Origin: Patiria pectinifera
Taxonomy: Eukaryota; Echinodermata; Asteroidea; Valvatida; Asterinidae
Length of the DNA: 64,000 nucleotides
Assembly (NCBI GenBank): GCA_029964075.1
Contig: CM057149.1
Coordinates: 10,674,465-10,738,464 of the forward strand
Direction: 5' to 3'
Below the pieces are notes generated by a model. It saw nothing but the letters and a program-made list of their open reading frames with translations, did no database searches and had not been told where the DNA came from. The translations under genes were made by a program, and so were the position numbers. Each line of letters begins with the position of its first letter. Position 1 is the stretch's first letter. Positions 11,901 to 23,393 of the stretch are shown in pieces.

Positions 11901-14900
11901 TCACTTTGATTTTTCCATATTCCTATTATTTTTTCTGCCCACCCGAATTTCCAACGTAATATTTGACACGAAACATCGGAAACATGCACGATTCCACAAC
12001 ACTGTCGGTGTACAAGTACATCACCTTTGCACTACAGGATGCACGCTAAGAAAACATGGTTGGTAGCCAGCGTTTTTTGTGTTCACATATATCACCCAGA
12101 TCGGGAACCACTGATAACTGAAATGATAGGCTTGATTTCCAGGATGAATGCTATGTGTGCTTAGCACACAACACGCCCGCACACGGTGCATGCAGCACAC
12201 GAGGTACCGCTGTATACTGCGTGCAAGTATGAACGTCCACCGCCTGTATCGCATGCAGGCTCGGCAACAACAAAGACTTGTTTTTAAGACTACTTCAACG
12301 AACAACGTTGTGCCAGAGCACTATTAAAAATGAGGTAAAAATCAACGCATTTCCACAGTGTTTTTGTGGAAAACCAGAATTTTGTGAGATTAAAAAAAAA
12401 AAAAGGTACTCCGGTTTAAACCAGAAAAGTGGCATCTCTGTATCCATTGGATAAAGTTACGTTGGATTGCAGTGCTCCATGAATTTGACCCCTTGTGTCA
12501 GATGACCAGGACAAAGGTAATTGCAGAACACTCTCGTCTTGACAGCAACTTGTATCACTTTTAAATCACAAAACTCAAGAAAGCAGCATAATCTGAGTTT
12601 CCAATTTTGGTCTTATTTTTTTGGAGGGACCCTACACAAACTAGCTTCTCAGTAGAAGTGTATGATTTTGGTGATCTCTAATAACAACAGAGTACAACAG
12701 TCACAAGCAGGCTTAAAAGGGGAGGGCAGGTTTTCAAAAGAGGTCATTTTCATAAAATGCCAATGTGAGAAAAAAAATTTACCCACATTTAGAGGCAGAA
12801 GGTATATTTACTGATAAAAAATAGAGCAATGAAAAGGCAAATCTTAACTATCCATAGCATGTGAATTCAATGACAGTTTGACCTAGAAATTTACAACCTG
12901 GTATGATGCAAGCTACTGACCTGCTCTTGATTGGGTTCAAAGTTCACAGTTCTCGCCAGAAGGTGAGGTCTGACGTCCCTCCATTTGATGGGCCTCAGGC
13001 GTTGCTCGGTCATGTGACGTAGCAACAGCAAACCCTCTTGTTCTGTGTCGAATGTGTAGAGCTTTTCATCTGCAAACCTGGTTCCCCAAAAACATATCAA
13101 TAGTTTGTGCATTAAATCATCAATTCATAGCATACTGCATAGTAACACAACTACACATCGCAGAAAAATACAAAGTCTCCACTCATTGGAGGGGTCATAT
13201 ATTTGAATCTGGTCATCTTGTAACGCCATTTATAGTCCTTTGGGTAATTTTTTAAGCTAAATTTTGATACCCCGTTTGCTACCAAAGACTGTAAATGGTC
13301 GAAGATTGACAACGGTTTATGAAAAATGATGCAGTTTGAAAATTACGCCAGGAGAAATTGCTAAGTGCAAACACACATGCCTGTAATTGGCCCCTGTTGA
13401 CTGCACAGTGCATGAACAAAGCGCTGGTTATTCAATTTGCGTGCTCCCATGCATGCAAGCACAGTGTGATTGATATTCCCTGCCGTTCGTTTTGGACAGT
13501 GTAACGTTGTCACGCAGCAATTTCCATTCGCGTATACTCTTTAAATTTGCAACTTTTCAAACTGCATAATTTTTCATAAACCATTGCCAATGTTGGACGA
13601 TTTACAGTCTTTGGTAGCAAACAGATTATCAACGTGTAGCTAACAACATTCCCCAAAGGTCTATTAAAAATGATGACCACTCCAATGAGTGTGGACTTTC
13701 TTTTCTTGCAGTGTTTAGTTTTTGCTAGCTTAACTAAAGACAGCACTTTGGAACTAATACCTTTTCACCCAGCTAATATTGTTTTAAATCAACACACTAT
13801 ATCATTAGTTATCTTGCGAGCGCGAGTGGAACACAGAATAATGTAGTGCGTCTGTGTCCCACATACCACGAGGCCGAAGGCCGAGTGGTATATGGGACAC
13901 AGACGCACTACATTTTCCGTGTTCCACGAGCGCGAGCGCAATAATGAATTTATTTTCAAGTAAACTTGACGCACAGTAAAGTTGGAACACGCACGCTGTA
14001 ACCTACGCGCAACTTTTGAATTCACAGTGAATTGTGCAGCACTAATCGAGTCACGTAGGCTTAGAATAGCACAATACGCGGAGTGCGGTATGGACCGTGG
14101 CCGTGTGGTATGGTTATATGTAGCACGGCTTGTTGCCGATCGACCAATCAGGATCGAGGATTCAAGTTTGCTTGAAGATAATAGTTTTTATCTACACAAC
14201 TTTTAATGAGGTTTCCACAAACAAAATTGAGAACAAACTATAAGGAAAGAATGAATTGATAAACTCACCTCCTCTCAACTGTTTTCTGAAGAACTTTCTT
14301 GGCTTCATTTCGCTTCTTGATGGGTATTTTATCTAAACCCTTAAGAACACAAATTAACAAGATTTAGATCAATACATCATTTTAGAAAGATTTGAGGGAG
14401 TCTTTACGAACACTAGTTCCAAGATTGTTACATGTTGTGAAAGTATGTAATTAGGTTTATAAGAAAATCATTTTTTTCAAGCACATTCCATTTCCTGAGA
14501 ATATACTTCAATCAAAGCACTCAACTACCCTAACCCCATCGGGTTTTCTGTGGGCAGCCTGCTAAAAGCAACAGAATGCAACACAGCTGAAATGAAAACC
14601 TTCTAAATGCAACAAGGTGCAACAGTGGATTTTGTTGTATTGTGAAGTGAACCAACGACACACCAGTCTTGGCACTATGCAGTTACCCTGCCAAATGCAA
14701 CAACAGGGTTGCGTAGTCTACTATTAAAATGCAACAACATGCAAAAACAAATGGCACTTGAGTTGACTGCTACATGTAAATGCAACGGTGTGCAGCTACT
14801 GCTTGACCATCTAATGCATTCTGTTGCATTTATGGTTAGGGTGAACTTAATCGCAGCTTCAAAGATCAGTCAAACCGATGGTATCTACTCACCCTTGTGA

Positions 14901-17900
14901 CCACCGTTGTGGCAGGCAGCCCTTGGGAGAAGAGACAGGATAGGCAGAGGTCCCCCCATGTATCCCAGCATTCCGAGGGTGAGACGACACACAGGAGGGA
15001 GTCAGCCACCTTGGCTGCGTCCAGTATGGAGGTCAGGTCAGCCGGAGGGGTCAGAAAGGTCACGCGATGCTTGAACCTCGGGATACTGAAAGGTAATCAA
15101 ATTGAACAGCGTCTTTTATTACTAAATGTACTATTAGGGAGACACCTAGTCAAAATATTCTCGATAATAGGGAGACACCAATTAATAGGGAGACACATAA
15201 CTGTCTCCCTAATGGCACAGCCCCCCCTTTAGAGGCAACATTTTGTTGTCGCAATTAAGGTATTTGTTGCTCGTGGTCCAATTAAAATATCGAATTTCAT
15301 AGAAAAAGGACAAGGGAATATTGGGTTAGGGCACATTTAAGTTCGACAAATTTTGTGCACAAGTCTATGAGAGAGTCTCCCTATTGCCCCATTACCGGTA
15401 ATTATTAAAGATTTGTAATGTTTTATTTCATTAGATGAATAAATGTACTGGGACAAAATAAAGACCACCTATTAGTAGAAATTTCTGTTGCAATTTTGAC
15501 GTTTAAAAACAAGAAAAAATAAAGTAACATGTTTCTCCATAATCATACCTGAGGTCACTGATGTTTTCATCGCTGCTTGGTGATTGGACAGAGGTTTCAT
15601 CACATGATTTAAGTTGCTCCACCAATCCCTTGACATCGCAGTCCGAGTGTAAGCCAATCACAGCCTTTCGTATGTATCCAGAAAAAAAATTGTTAACCCA
15701 TAAGCCACTGTACTACATTGTACATGTATTAATACATTGTAATTATTCCCTGAAGAATCCATGCAACCATAGAGTGCTTGGGCAGTTTCAGGGTGGCACA
15801 GGGAAAACAGGCAGGACGGTCTGGGACGATATACAAGGTCTAATGGATGAAAAAATCATATTCAAATTATGCTGGCCTCAGGTTGCCCTGCGATTTGCTT
15901 GTATTGCTACGGAACTGTTGGCATCAAGCACAAAAGTCATGCGCCTGTCACTAAACTGAGAAATTGTGTGATTATCGTGGTACAAGTGGCATCTCGACAC
16001 AGAATAATCACAATCATGCTCATGTCACAAGGGTCAGGTGATCACAATAGCTTGGTCAAACTCAGTCACAAGCGCTGTGAGAAATGCACTAACACCAAAG
16101 GTGGGCGGGGCTGATGGCCAAAACTGGAACGATCCATTGCAATTTGCTGGTTCTGAAGTTGGCTAGACCATAGTGCCTCGCAAAACCTGCATCTAGGGAC
16201 AAGTTCTGCTAACTGATCTTACCACAAGATGGGGTGCACTGTCCCGACCACCAATACTGCGTTTCTTGGCTAATACTTCCTCACGCTTGTGCTGTCTTCT
16301 CTGCTGGGCCTGTACAAAAGATAACAATCACTTAACCAAATAATAGTTCAAACATTTATTGTGTTCTTTTATGTTTGAACCTCACGTCACAAAAGTCACC
16401 AGAACTGACACTTGCTCTTATAAAATTTAATGCATAAATCGTTTGGACTGCAGCCATCTTTGAGACGTGTGCTTTCGTTCAACAGGGATACGCATGAGTA
16501 GACCTTTTGTGCATTCATTATTACTGAATTAACATAACGAAACACACCTCCAAGATGGCAGCTGAATGCAATCAATCTATACCTGAGAAATGCAACCTGC
16601 CAAAGAGAGATTTTAGAAAGATGGACATAAACCATAGAGCTATATTAAATTACTAGAGCGCTAACTCAATGTACAAAGTAATGCCTGATGGGCGCATCCA
16701 TGTTTGTGCACAAACCTATGGAAAACTCAAAATTTTGTACGGCTTTTGTATGGCTTTTTGCATATCTGCGTTTGTATTCCATACCGGTGCGTCATCGAAG
16801 CTGATACGTCCGAAACCGAAACGCACGATCAGCAAATGAGCGTTTCATTTTGCTCTATGCAAACAGCGCAACGTGTGCGCATCCTTCCGCTGCAGATGCT
16901 TTTCGCCGTGATGTTTTTTTAACCGTCACGATGTGCTTAAGTTGTTTGCGTATCTTATATTTGCGCATTGCATTTAGAGTACACTTTTAAAATTCAATCC
17001 ATCTATTTTGCTTGTGTTCTACAAACACGCACATAAATTCAAAATGTCTGCGCCCAGAGCGGCCCGCTTCAAAGCATCTCCGCGCGCAAGAATGAGTTAG
17101 CGCATTAGTAAGTTAATAAAGCTCTTTGACATAAACATATATTTATGATGAAAATTCATGACATTTATAATAATTATCTCTTCGGTACTCTTTCTTACTT
17201 GGTGTCTCCTGTTAACTTTGCTGACTTCATGTCTGTTTTTCTTCGATTGGGTCTTGATGCTCACACGACCTGTGTGAAATGAAATGAGGGTAGTGTAAAA
17301 TGTTGCAAGGTACAGATGCATCATGCTACGAAATGGTAAAGCCAATGTCACGTATGTTAGCGTCTGATTCAATGCCATGTTCATGTATTGGTTCTAATGG
17401 AGTCAGTGCAAAGGTATCCAACCACAGATTCTCTATACAAGGATAAACAACTTCCCCAAACTTCTGGTTAGATGCGCGATACCGCACTTGGGCGTCGTGA
17501 GTGCGCGTGCCTCGGCATGCAACTTTCAGTGGTCAAAATTCTATCAGGACACACGCATTGTTCTTCATGTTCTACGCGTTGTTCTATGCGTGGACGCGGC
17601 ACATCACGCATGTAGACAAACCGTTCTGTACATTTTGTACACAAGCTCAGATGAGTCATTTATCCTTGTGTAGAGGATCCGTGATCCAACCAACTCGACC
17701 ATCTGCTTACTCGACTCAAACCAACTTGACCGTTTGCCAACTCGTCAGATGTGCCAACTCGACTGCTGTGCGTTCAAGCCGTCTGTTGCACAACTCGTCT
17801 GTATACAACATTGTATAAACGGAGGGAAGCGGTCTGTCTTGCGCCTCTGGAACGTTGGTCGTGTACAAGCATGTGCTGCGTAGTGTTGTTTGATGGGTAA

Positions 17901-20900
17901 AATGGACAGGTTACAGGGCTGAGAATTTGCCGGGTCAGTCACGATCAAAAGTGGGTGCTGAAGAATCCCACTTCTAAACCATAGTGTATACCAGACCGTG
18001 AGCACCCCCATTTGATTTTATCATATGGCTATTCACAACAATATTCTTGGTTGCAGAATATGATATCAAGGCCCAACTACAACTTGACAATTCAAATTAT
18101 TCCAAATTATTGTTTGGCCTCCAATTATTCGAGTTTGGTAAAGATATAAATCAATAACTAAACTTTTGTGGATTGTTTTTTCCTTTGTTAACGGCCGAGT
18201 TGACTCCATGTTTTGAGCCAAGTTAAACAACAGAATGAGTTGGCAAACAGTCAAGTTGGCAAACTGTCACATTTTGAAACAATATTATACCCCCATTCAT
18301 CACAAGGTCAAATTCAAGGTCCAAGTCAAGGTCCAAGTCAAGGTCAAAAGGTCATCATACTTCAAATAACTTCGACATGAAAAAATAATGGTCAATTTGG
18401 ATTTCTTAGGATGTAACCTTTCAAAAGAATCCAAGTTTAACAAATTTGGCCCACAAGTTATTGAAATATGGTCATTTGAAAATTGGCAGCCACGCCCATT
18501 TTGACCAAAATTGCCAAATGATGGCGGGCGGTAGCGCGAAAATTGTTTCTCCAATGGCGCTAAAACTTAGAATTTCAGCTTTTTCAGCCTAAATTACCCC
18601 ATAAACTAAATATGAACCGATTTGAAGGGGGCGGGTTTTGAACTTTAACATTTTTGGGTGATTTGACACTGAATGACCCGGTCACTACATTACAAATATT
18701 TATAACGTGGAAAAAAAGGGGCCTGCAATTCTAAAATTGTTTGTCATGTTATAGCAGGGGTGTAAATCCCGCAGGGGGGGGGGAGGGTGGAGTAAGGAAG
18801 AGTTTTGCAACCTGACGCTCCTTCAGCGGTTGTGTACAAAGTCTATGGAGAGTCAAGAAAATTCTTTTTCCTAAAAAGTATTTCCTTACAAAATCTAAAA
18901 TATTTTTCAGTCCCATATTCATGTCTTATCATCATTATGCAATTACTGACCTTCATTGAGATGATATGAAGAAAAAGGCAGCGTCAGGTTGCAACATTCT
19001 TTCCGGAGAGGGTGGGGGATGGGGGGCATACACCCCCTAGAACAAGTAGCTTGGACCCAACTTATCGCCTTTTTAGGGTCCAAGCTATTATCGGTCGACA
19101 CAATTTTGTTCTTGACCCAAAAACCCAACATTGCCCCCCAAAAAACAATTTCACCCTCAAAATAGCCCACAAATTACTAGATATGCCACCTGAGGTACAC
19201 ACTTTTAGACATTGATGATTAAGATGGTTGTACTGAAGTTTACTTACGATCCGAATAAAAAGTAAATTCGTTGGTCCCCGTATCCCGAGTGCGATTCCGT
19301 TACCGAGCGCAATGCGTCGATTATGATAATCTTAATGAGTAGGGCCTAGACTTAATGAGTACATTTTGAACGATAATAGGGAGTCCAGATATGGGCAGCT
19401 TTTATGGGGGGAAACCTGTGTTTACTCATCCAGTCTTCTCATTATCATAATCGATGCATCGCAAACGGTAACGGAAACACACTCGGGATACAGGGACCAT
19501 TGAATGAACATGCATGACCACATCGCATTGTTCAAACATGAGTCGAAAATTTAACATGTTCACGGTCGATCGCGAGGGGAGCTCTTGGAATTGAACGGGA
19601 AATTTCACTTTTCATCCCAATCGTAAGTAAACTTTAGTACCTCAATCTTAATCATCAATCTCTACTTGTACCTCAGCCTCATCGAATATGATGCATCGAA
19701 TATGATAATGTAAACACATACATGTGCATTTCGAACTGAAAAAGGGAATCGGGAACCAGCTTGAACTGGTATCCGCCATAAAAGCTGCGCTAGTTCCCGA
19801 CTCCCTATTATCGTTTGAAATGCACATGTGTTTACAAACGTGATCCAGTCTACTCATTATCATAATCGATGCATCGCGCGCGCTCGGTAACGGAATCGCA
19901 CTCGGGATACGGAGACCATCGAATGTACGCTGGGCATGAAGAAGAAATCGCGTCGTTCAAACATTAAACACGATCGGAAATGTAACGTGTTCAAGATCGC
20001 GAGGGAAGCTCTCCGAAATGAACGGAAAATTTCACTTTTTTCCGGATCGTAAGTAAACTTCAGTACAACCATCTTAATCATCGATGTCTACTTGTTCCTC
20101 AGGTGGCATATCTAGTAATTTGGAGGCCGTTTTGAAGGTGAAATCTGATGTTTTTTGTTGGAAAATGTTGGTTTTTGGGACGGTGTTGTCCAGCTCGCGG
20201 TATTAGCTTGGACCTTACTATCGCCAGACCATGTCCAAATGTTAAAAAGGTGATAAGTTGGGTCCAAGTTACTCGGACTAATGTTGAGGGAGAAATCTGA
20301 TGTTTTTGTTGGACAATGTTGGGTTTTTGGGTCAATAACTTGTGTCGACCGATCCCGATTTGATGCGGTTTAGCTTGGATCCTACTAATTGCCTGACCAT
20401 ATCCGAATGCTAAAAGCAAAAAAGGCGATAAGTTGGGTCCAAGTTACTCGGACTAGTAGTATTATTCCCCACTTGAATCATCCCCCCCCACACTTTTGCA
20501 TCAGGCATGCAACTGTACATTCTCAAAAAAGAGGAAATTCCAAAATTCAGAAGACTTTGTACAGTCATGACAGTGTTTTTCTATTTTGAATGGCTGAAGT
20601 GAAAAAAATGCGGATTTTGAGGTATTTTTTTAACTACCCAACAACCAAAACACGGCCGGGCAATTTTCGTTTTTTGGTCATCCCCCCCCCCCTACCGGTA
20701 CCGCGCCGGCATACGTCACAGATTTACGCCACTGCAATTTGCAAATGATGGAAATTGGAATGTTTCAACTGTTTATGCAAATTACTATTAGACCAATTTT
20801 GAGAGCTCACCTTTCCCTTGTGTCTCGATTCTTCCCTTACTGCGATGTCGACCTGTTTTATGCGTCTTATTTTGCTGTTTAAATGGCCCTGACCTGTGTG

Positions 20901-20925
20901 TTTCTTGTTCGCTGTTCACAGCCAT
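5911..20925 (-). CDS. TSR1: Pre-rRNA-processing protein TSR1, N-terminal 464 codons (eleven exons; C-terminus outside the window)
   Basis: TSR1 is a GTPase-like but catalytically inactive assembly factor of late pre-40S ribosomal particles. Coding exons, 5' to 3': 20811-20925, 17199-17269, 16223-16309, 15549-15664, 14893-15085, 14269-14339, 12921-13077, 11049-11234, 10327-10477, 8787-8896, 5911-6045. All have GT-AG borders, and the phases join into one open frame. The ATG at 20925 gives a basic N-terminus (GPFKQQNKTHKTGRHR) typical of the family. Residues 155-194 contain a G-domain-like segment (AAKVADSLL, CLSCLFSQGLPA). Residues 250-310 form an AARP2CN-type segment (GTLKVTGFLRG, GFGSFQMSQID). 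Residues 340-380 carry the family signature IPDPMEGEQTWPTEEEL, followed by VPKGTSEYQAAWI. Exon 11 is the acidic linker, with a run of seven Asp. Human TSR1 is about 804 residues, so roughly 40 percent is missing. No matching exon was seen from 1 to 5900. The introns are packed with MITEs. Confidence 0.95.
6359..7035. mobile_element. Mariner-like foldback MITE, copy 1
   Basis: Terminal repeats CAGGGTGAGTCAAAAAAAGC and its mirror ending GGACTCACCCTG, each flanked by TA (6357-6358 and 7036-7037). TA duplication plus CAGGGTG ends suggest a Tc1/mariner-type origin. Long imperfect arms, no transposase. In TSR1 intron 10. Confidence 0.8.
7385..7890. mobile_element. Mariner-like foldback MITE, copy 2
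   Basis: CAGGGTGGGTCCAAAAAAGC...ACTCACCCTG with flanking TA at 7383-7384 and 7891-7892. The central palindrome AAAGTTCTGTCCACGGATCA and its reverse complement are shared with copy 3. Confidence 0.8.
9002..9142. mobile_element. 141-bp foldback MITE
   Basis: AATAAATGTGTGCTTGGCCG on the left mirrors the right end CAAGCACACACTTATT. The arms of about 58 bases include TATTAAACACTGTGTTTAA, leaving a short centre. In TSR1 intron 9. Confidence 0.75.
9648..9970. mobile_element. Mariner-like foldback MITE, copy 3 (left end lost)
   Basis: Same central palindrome as copy 2 (AAAGTTCTGTCCACGGATCA near 9650) and right end TGACTCACCTTG followed by TA. The left terminal repeat is missing. Confidence 0.7.
10062..10135 (+). 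repeat. Dispersed repeat shared with 53864-53938
   Basis: ACCCCCTCAACAGCGAGAGA then CATTCAAACG, GATGCCTGACGCTCACGTGA; the copy at 53864-53938 has GATGCCTGATGCTCATGTGA. Short, direct, nature unknown. Lies just 3' of TSR1 exon 9. Confidence 0.45.
11748..12440 (-). mobile_element. hAT-like non-autonomous element family I, copy 1
   Basis: Ends CAGAGATG and GGCATCTCTG, flanked by near-identical TATCCA (11742-11747 region and 12441-12446), as expected for an 8-bp hAT duplication that has decayed. The interior is the reverse complement of 44460-45246. In TSR1 intron 7. Confidence 0.75.
13158..13713. mobile_element. Foldback MITE J
   Basis: CTCCACTCATTGGAG on the left mirrors ACTCCAATGAGTGTGG on the right. 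Inner arms share GCTACCAAAGACTGTAAATG and TTTATGAAAAATGATGCAGT with their complements at 13560-13620. In TSR1 intron 6, just 5' of exon 7. Confidence 0.75.
13813..13943. mobile_element. Foldback MITE K1 with GAGGC-GAAG-GCCGAG core
   Basis: TGTAGTGCGTCTGTGTCCCA and its mirror flank the central CACGAGGCCGAAGGCCGAGTG; the outer arms carry GCGAGCGCGAG. Nearly every base is in an arm. In TSR1 intron 6. Confidence 0.75.
14523..14845. mobile_element. Foldback element rich in ATGCAACA words
   Basis: CTACCCTAACC with AACAGAATGCAACA on the left, and TGCATTCTGTTGCATTTATG with GGTTAGGGT on the right, are mirrored. Seven ATGCAACA-like words lie between. In TSR1 intron 5. Confidence 0.65.
15134..15390 (+). 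mobile_element. MITE family N, copy 2
   Basis: TAGGGAGACACC repeated three times at the left, GAGTCTCCCTATT at the right. Interior CGTGGTCCAATTAAAATATC and GTGCACAAGTCTATGAGAG match copy 3 in inverse orientation. In TSR1 intron 4. Confidence 0.7.
17690..18270. mobile_element. Foldback element with AACTCGAC words
   Basis: CAACTTGACCGTTTGCCAAC with CTCG near 17720 mirrors GAGTTGGCAAACAGTCAAGT near 18235; further ACTCGAC words occur at the left. In TSR1 intron 1. Confidence 0.55.
18796..19004. mobile_element. MITE family A, copy 1
   Basis: Inverted ends close to GGAAAGAATGTTGCAACCTG: left TTTTGCAACCTGACGC, right GCGTCAGGTTGCAACATTCTTTCC trimmed by divergence. The internal words CTATGGAGAGTC and TTCATGTCTTATCATCAT are shared with copy 2. 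Lies in TSR1 intron 1. Confidence 0.75.
19046..20456. mobile_element. Large complex foldback element, family C
   Basis: Outer ends match AACTTGGACCCAACTTATCG and its mirror (right end TTACTCGGACTAG at 20445). Inside, GATGATTAAGATGGTTGTAC at about 19213 mirrors 20065. A 260-280 base block rich in TCGATGCATCGC and CACTCGGGATAC words is present twice in direct orientation (19430-19690, 19850-20100). The right terminus is also duplicated (20105-20285 and 20285-20456). In TSR1 intron 1. Confidence 0.7.
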
Positions 20926-21015
20926 CTTGCAAAATCACACACACGTGCATACGAATAGGGCGCCACCAAGTGGTGAACCACACCATCGCCAGCGCAAAAT
21001 GCATGAGATTACAGG

Positions 21016-21142
21016 TCAACTCGCCCCCTGGCAGACTCGACCCTGACCGACTCGCCCCCTGACCGACTCGCCCCTTACCGACTCGCCTCCTAGCCGACTC
21101 GCCCCCTGACCTATTCGCCCCCTGACCGACTTGCCCCCTGGA
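21016..21142 (-). repeat. 16-bp minisatellite, array 1
   Basis: About eight units of CCGACTCGCCCCCTGA. The inverse of the array at 34973-35129. Starts after AGGTCAACTCG. Confidence 0.8.
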
Positions 21143-22205
21143 ACATATTGCATGCCCGGTCGTGTCGTGAATCGCAATGGAGCCAAATTATTCAAACGCC
21201 ATTTGAAATGATTTCTAGTAAAAAAACAATAATTATTATAATAAATGGTAATAACCAATAATAAAAATGTCACATATGAAAATAAAACAATCCCTTTCCG
21301 CAAGAGAAGAGGGTAAATCATGTTCAAATAAGCCTCGTTATTTCGGTTTTGATTCCCAAAGTTGAACCTCAGCTCAAGTGTCCGGTGAAAAAAACTTTAA
21401 CATGTCCACATCAAGTTCAGCACGGATGTGCCCCCCCCCCCCCCAAAAAAAAGCTGGATACGCTGCTACACCAACGGAAGATGCCTTTTATTGAGCAAGT
21501 GCCCCGGTGATGCGACTGTTAACCGGTCAGTCCAAAAATTCAACCCCCAAAAGTGGGTGCAGTACATTTTGTTTTCGTCCTTCACAATTGTTTTCAACTC
21601 AAGTTGAATAGTATGAAACTGTGCCACCCCTCTAAGTAAGTCTCGTGACCAAAATGTAATCACCCATCAGGATTACGTCATTAGCATTCTATCCGATTCT
21701 CATTTCTAACCCAGGCTTGCGCTGAATGTACATTAATATGCAAATAACGTGTTTAGAAGATTTCCACTCAGACTCCAGCCCTATTGTTACATTCATGCCT
21801 CGCTGATCACCATGGTACAGTGACCTAGCGTGCACGGGCTTTATCTTAAGCTGTTCTTTCGGGCCTTCATTACTGTCGTTGTGCTCCTCACGCTCACTGC
21901 ATGCAACTCATTACACTGTTTACTATCAAATTATCATTTTGGCTCTGTATCAAATTGTTTATTCTAATTGAACGTGCACATTGTGTCCAATTTATATTGT
22001 ATTAACAAAGACATCGTTACCAAGATCAACACCAAGAGGGGCAATGTCTTCAAGAGTAGAAAGAGGTACGTTACATGTCTCTGAATAATGTTCATGTGTA
22101 TAAGGTTCTCCTACAAAATCTAGGGCCACTTTAAGGAGGTGTAAGGCCTTTATTTGTGTATAAAGTATAACTTGGGGATAGGCAATAATAAATGATTAGG
22201 GATTT

Positions 22206-23393
22206 GTGTCACGCGTGCAGTGACATTGCGCTCGCACGTAGAATAAAAACTAATTTGCATAAAATTTCGTCAGACACTTGCGGTGACATTGTGTTCGCAC
22301 GCATAATGTAAACTTTGCATAGGAATCCATCTCACACGTGCAGTGACATTGCGTTCGCACGTTTAATTTGCATAGAAACATAGATATAGAACAAAAAGAC
22401 TAGATCGGCAGCGAGTCCACACGCGCGTACTTGCACGGAGGGTCACGTGCTGGAGGAAAGATACAAATAATGCGCGAAAACGTGACGAACGCAACGCCGT
22501 TTACGCGCACAGTGCACCATTATTACTAACGCGTGGGCGAATCGCGTAAATAGTCGGTGCGTATTTCTTGCTTCGCGCGCGTTGAGCTTGGTCACGGTGC
22601 TGGAGGAAAGATATATTATACATTTAGCTCCATTACTTTACGTTAATTTATTGCGCGTCCACGAGACACAATAAAAAAGGCGGAGATTTATCGCACAATG
22701 AATGGGCGCGTGTGGACGCGCTGCCGATCTAGTCTTTGTATTCTATATCTATATGCATAGAAATTCGAAAGACGCGTGCAGTGACATTGCGTTCGCACGT
22801 TTGTAAATAAAATGGGGCGTGGCTATAGGCTCCGTTAATCCGAAGCAGGTCAGATATAAAGTTTGAGACTGCAAGAAGCCACTGCATGGCCGGCCAGGAA
22901 TTGTTTTCTGGCTGAGCGGATAAATTACTTCATTTCAAGGCAGTAAAATGCTTTAATTTTTTTAGGAAGCTCTGGTAAAAGTAGAGCGTTTTGTCACCTG
23001 AAACAGAGAACTCCTTAAATTTCATTGGATGTTAAAAATAAAAGTTTACATGGAATATAAATTACAGCAGAATTAAGGTTGAACGAAAATGATTATATTA
23101 TTCAATAATAATGCAATGCCAATAGGAGTTTGTCACGTGCATTGACATTGTGTTCCCACGTGTGTTAATTTGCATATAGGAATTTATAAAACACGTGCAG
23201 TGACATTGCGTTCGCACGTTGAGTATAACATTTGCATAGAAATTCGTCTACAATGTGCAGTGACATTGTGTTCGCACGTAAGGAGAAAATACTATTTCTA
23301 AAGAATTCGTCAGACACGTACAGTGACATTGTGTTTGCACGTGAGTTGATTTGCATAGGAATTTGATACGTGCAGTGACATTGCGTTCGCACG
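22206..23393 (+). repeat. Degenerate tandem repeat with an internally palindromic unit
   Basis: At least nine copies of a unit around CAGTGACATTGCGTTCGCAC, usually enclosed by ACGTG and CACGT, lie at roughly 22206-22372 (three), 22775-22803 (one) and 23126-23393 (five). Spacing is about 50-65 bases, with a shared spacer word TTTGCATAGGAATTCG. The array is interrupted by a MITE at 22381-22752 and by unrelated sequence at 22805-23120. The unit is partly self-complementary (CACGTG and GCGTTCGCACGT ends). Confidence 0.8.
22381..22752. mobile_element. Foldback MITE inside the tandem array
   Basis: Inverted ends of about 45 bases: TAGATATAGAACAAAAAGAC on the left mirrors TCTTTGTATTCTATATCTA on the right, continuing through GATCGGCAGCG and CGCTGCCGATC. 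The GCATAGAAA spacer word of the host repeat occurs on both sides, so the element landed in an existing repeat copy. There is no coding capacity. Confidence 0.75.

Noticed and set aside
23165-23392. 75-codon minus-strand protein with repeated ANTMSLH words
   Set aside because: Direct translation of the tandem repeat units; no start context or conservation beyond the DNA repeat.
22206-23393. CRISPR-like look: repeated units of about 29 bases with 25-35 base spacers
   Set aside because: Spacers are themselves similar (TTTGCATAGGAATTCG), the units are degenerate, no cas genes are present and the genome is animal; it is a tandem repeat.
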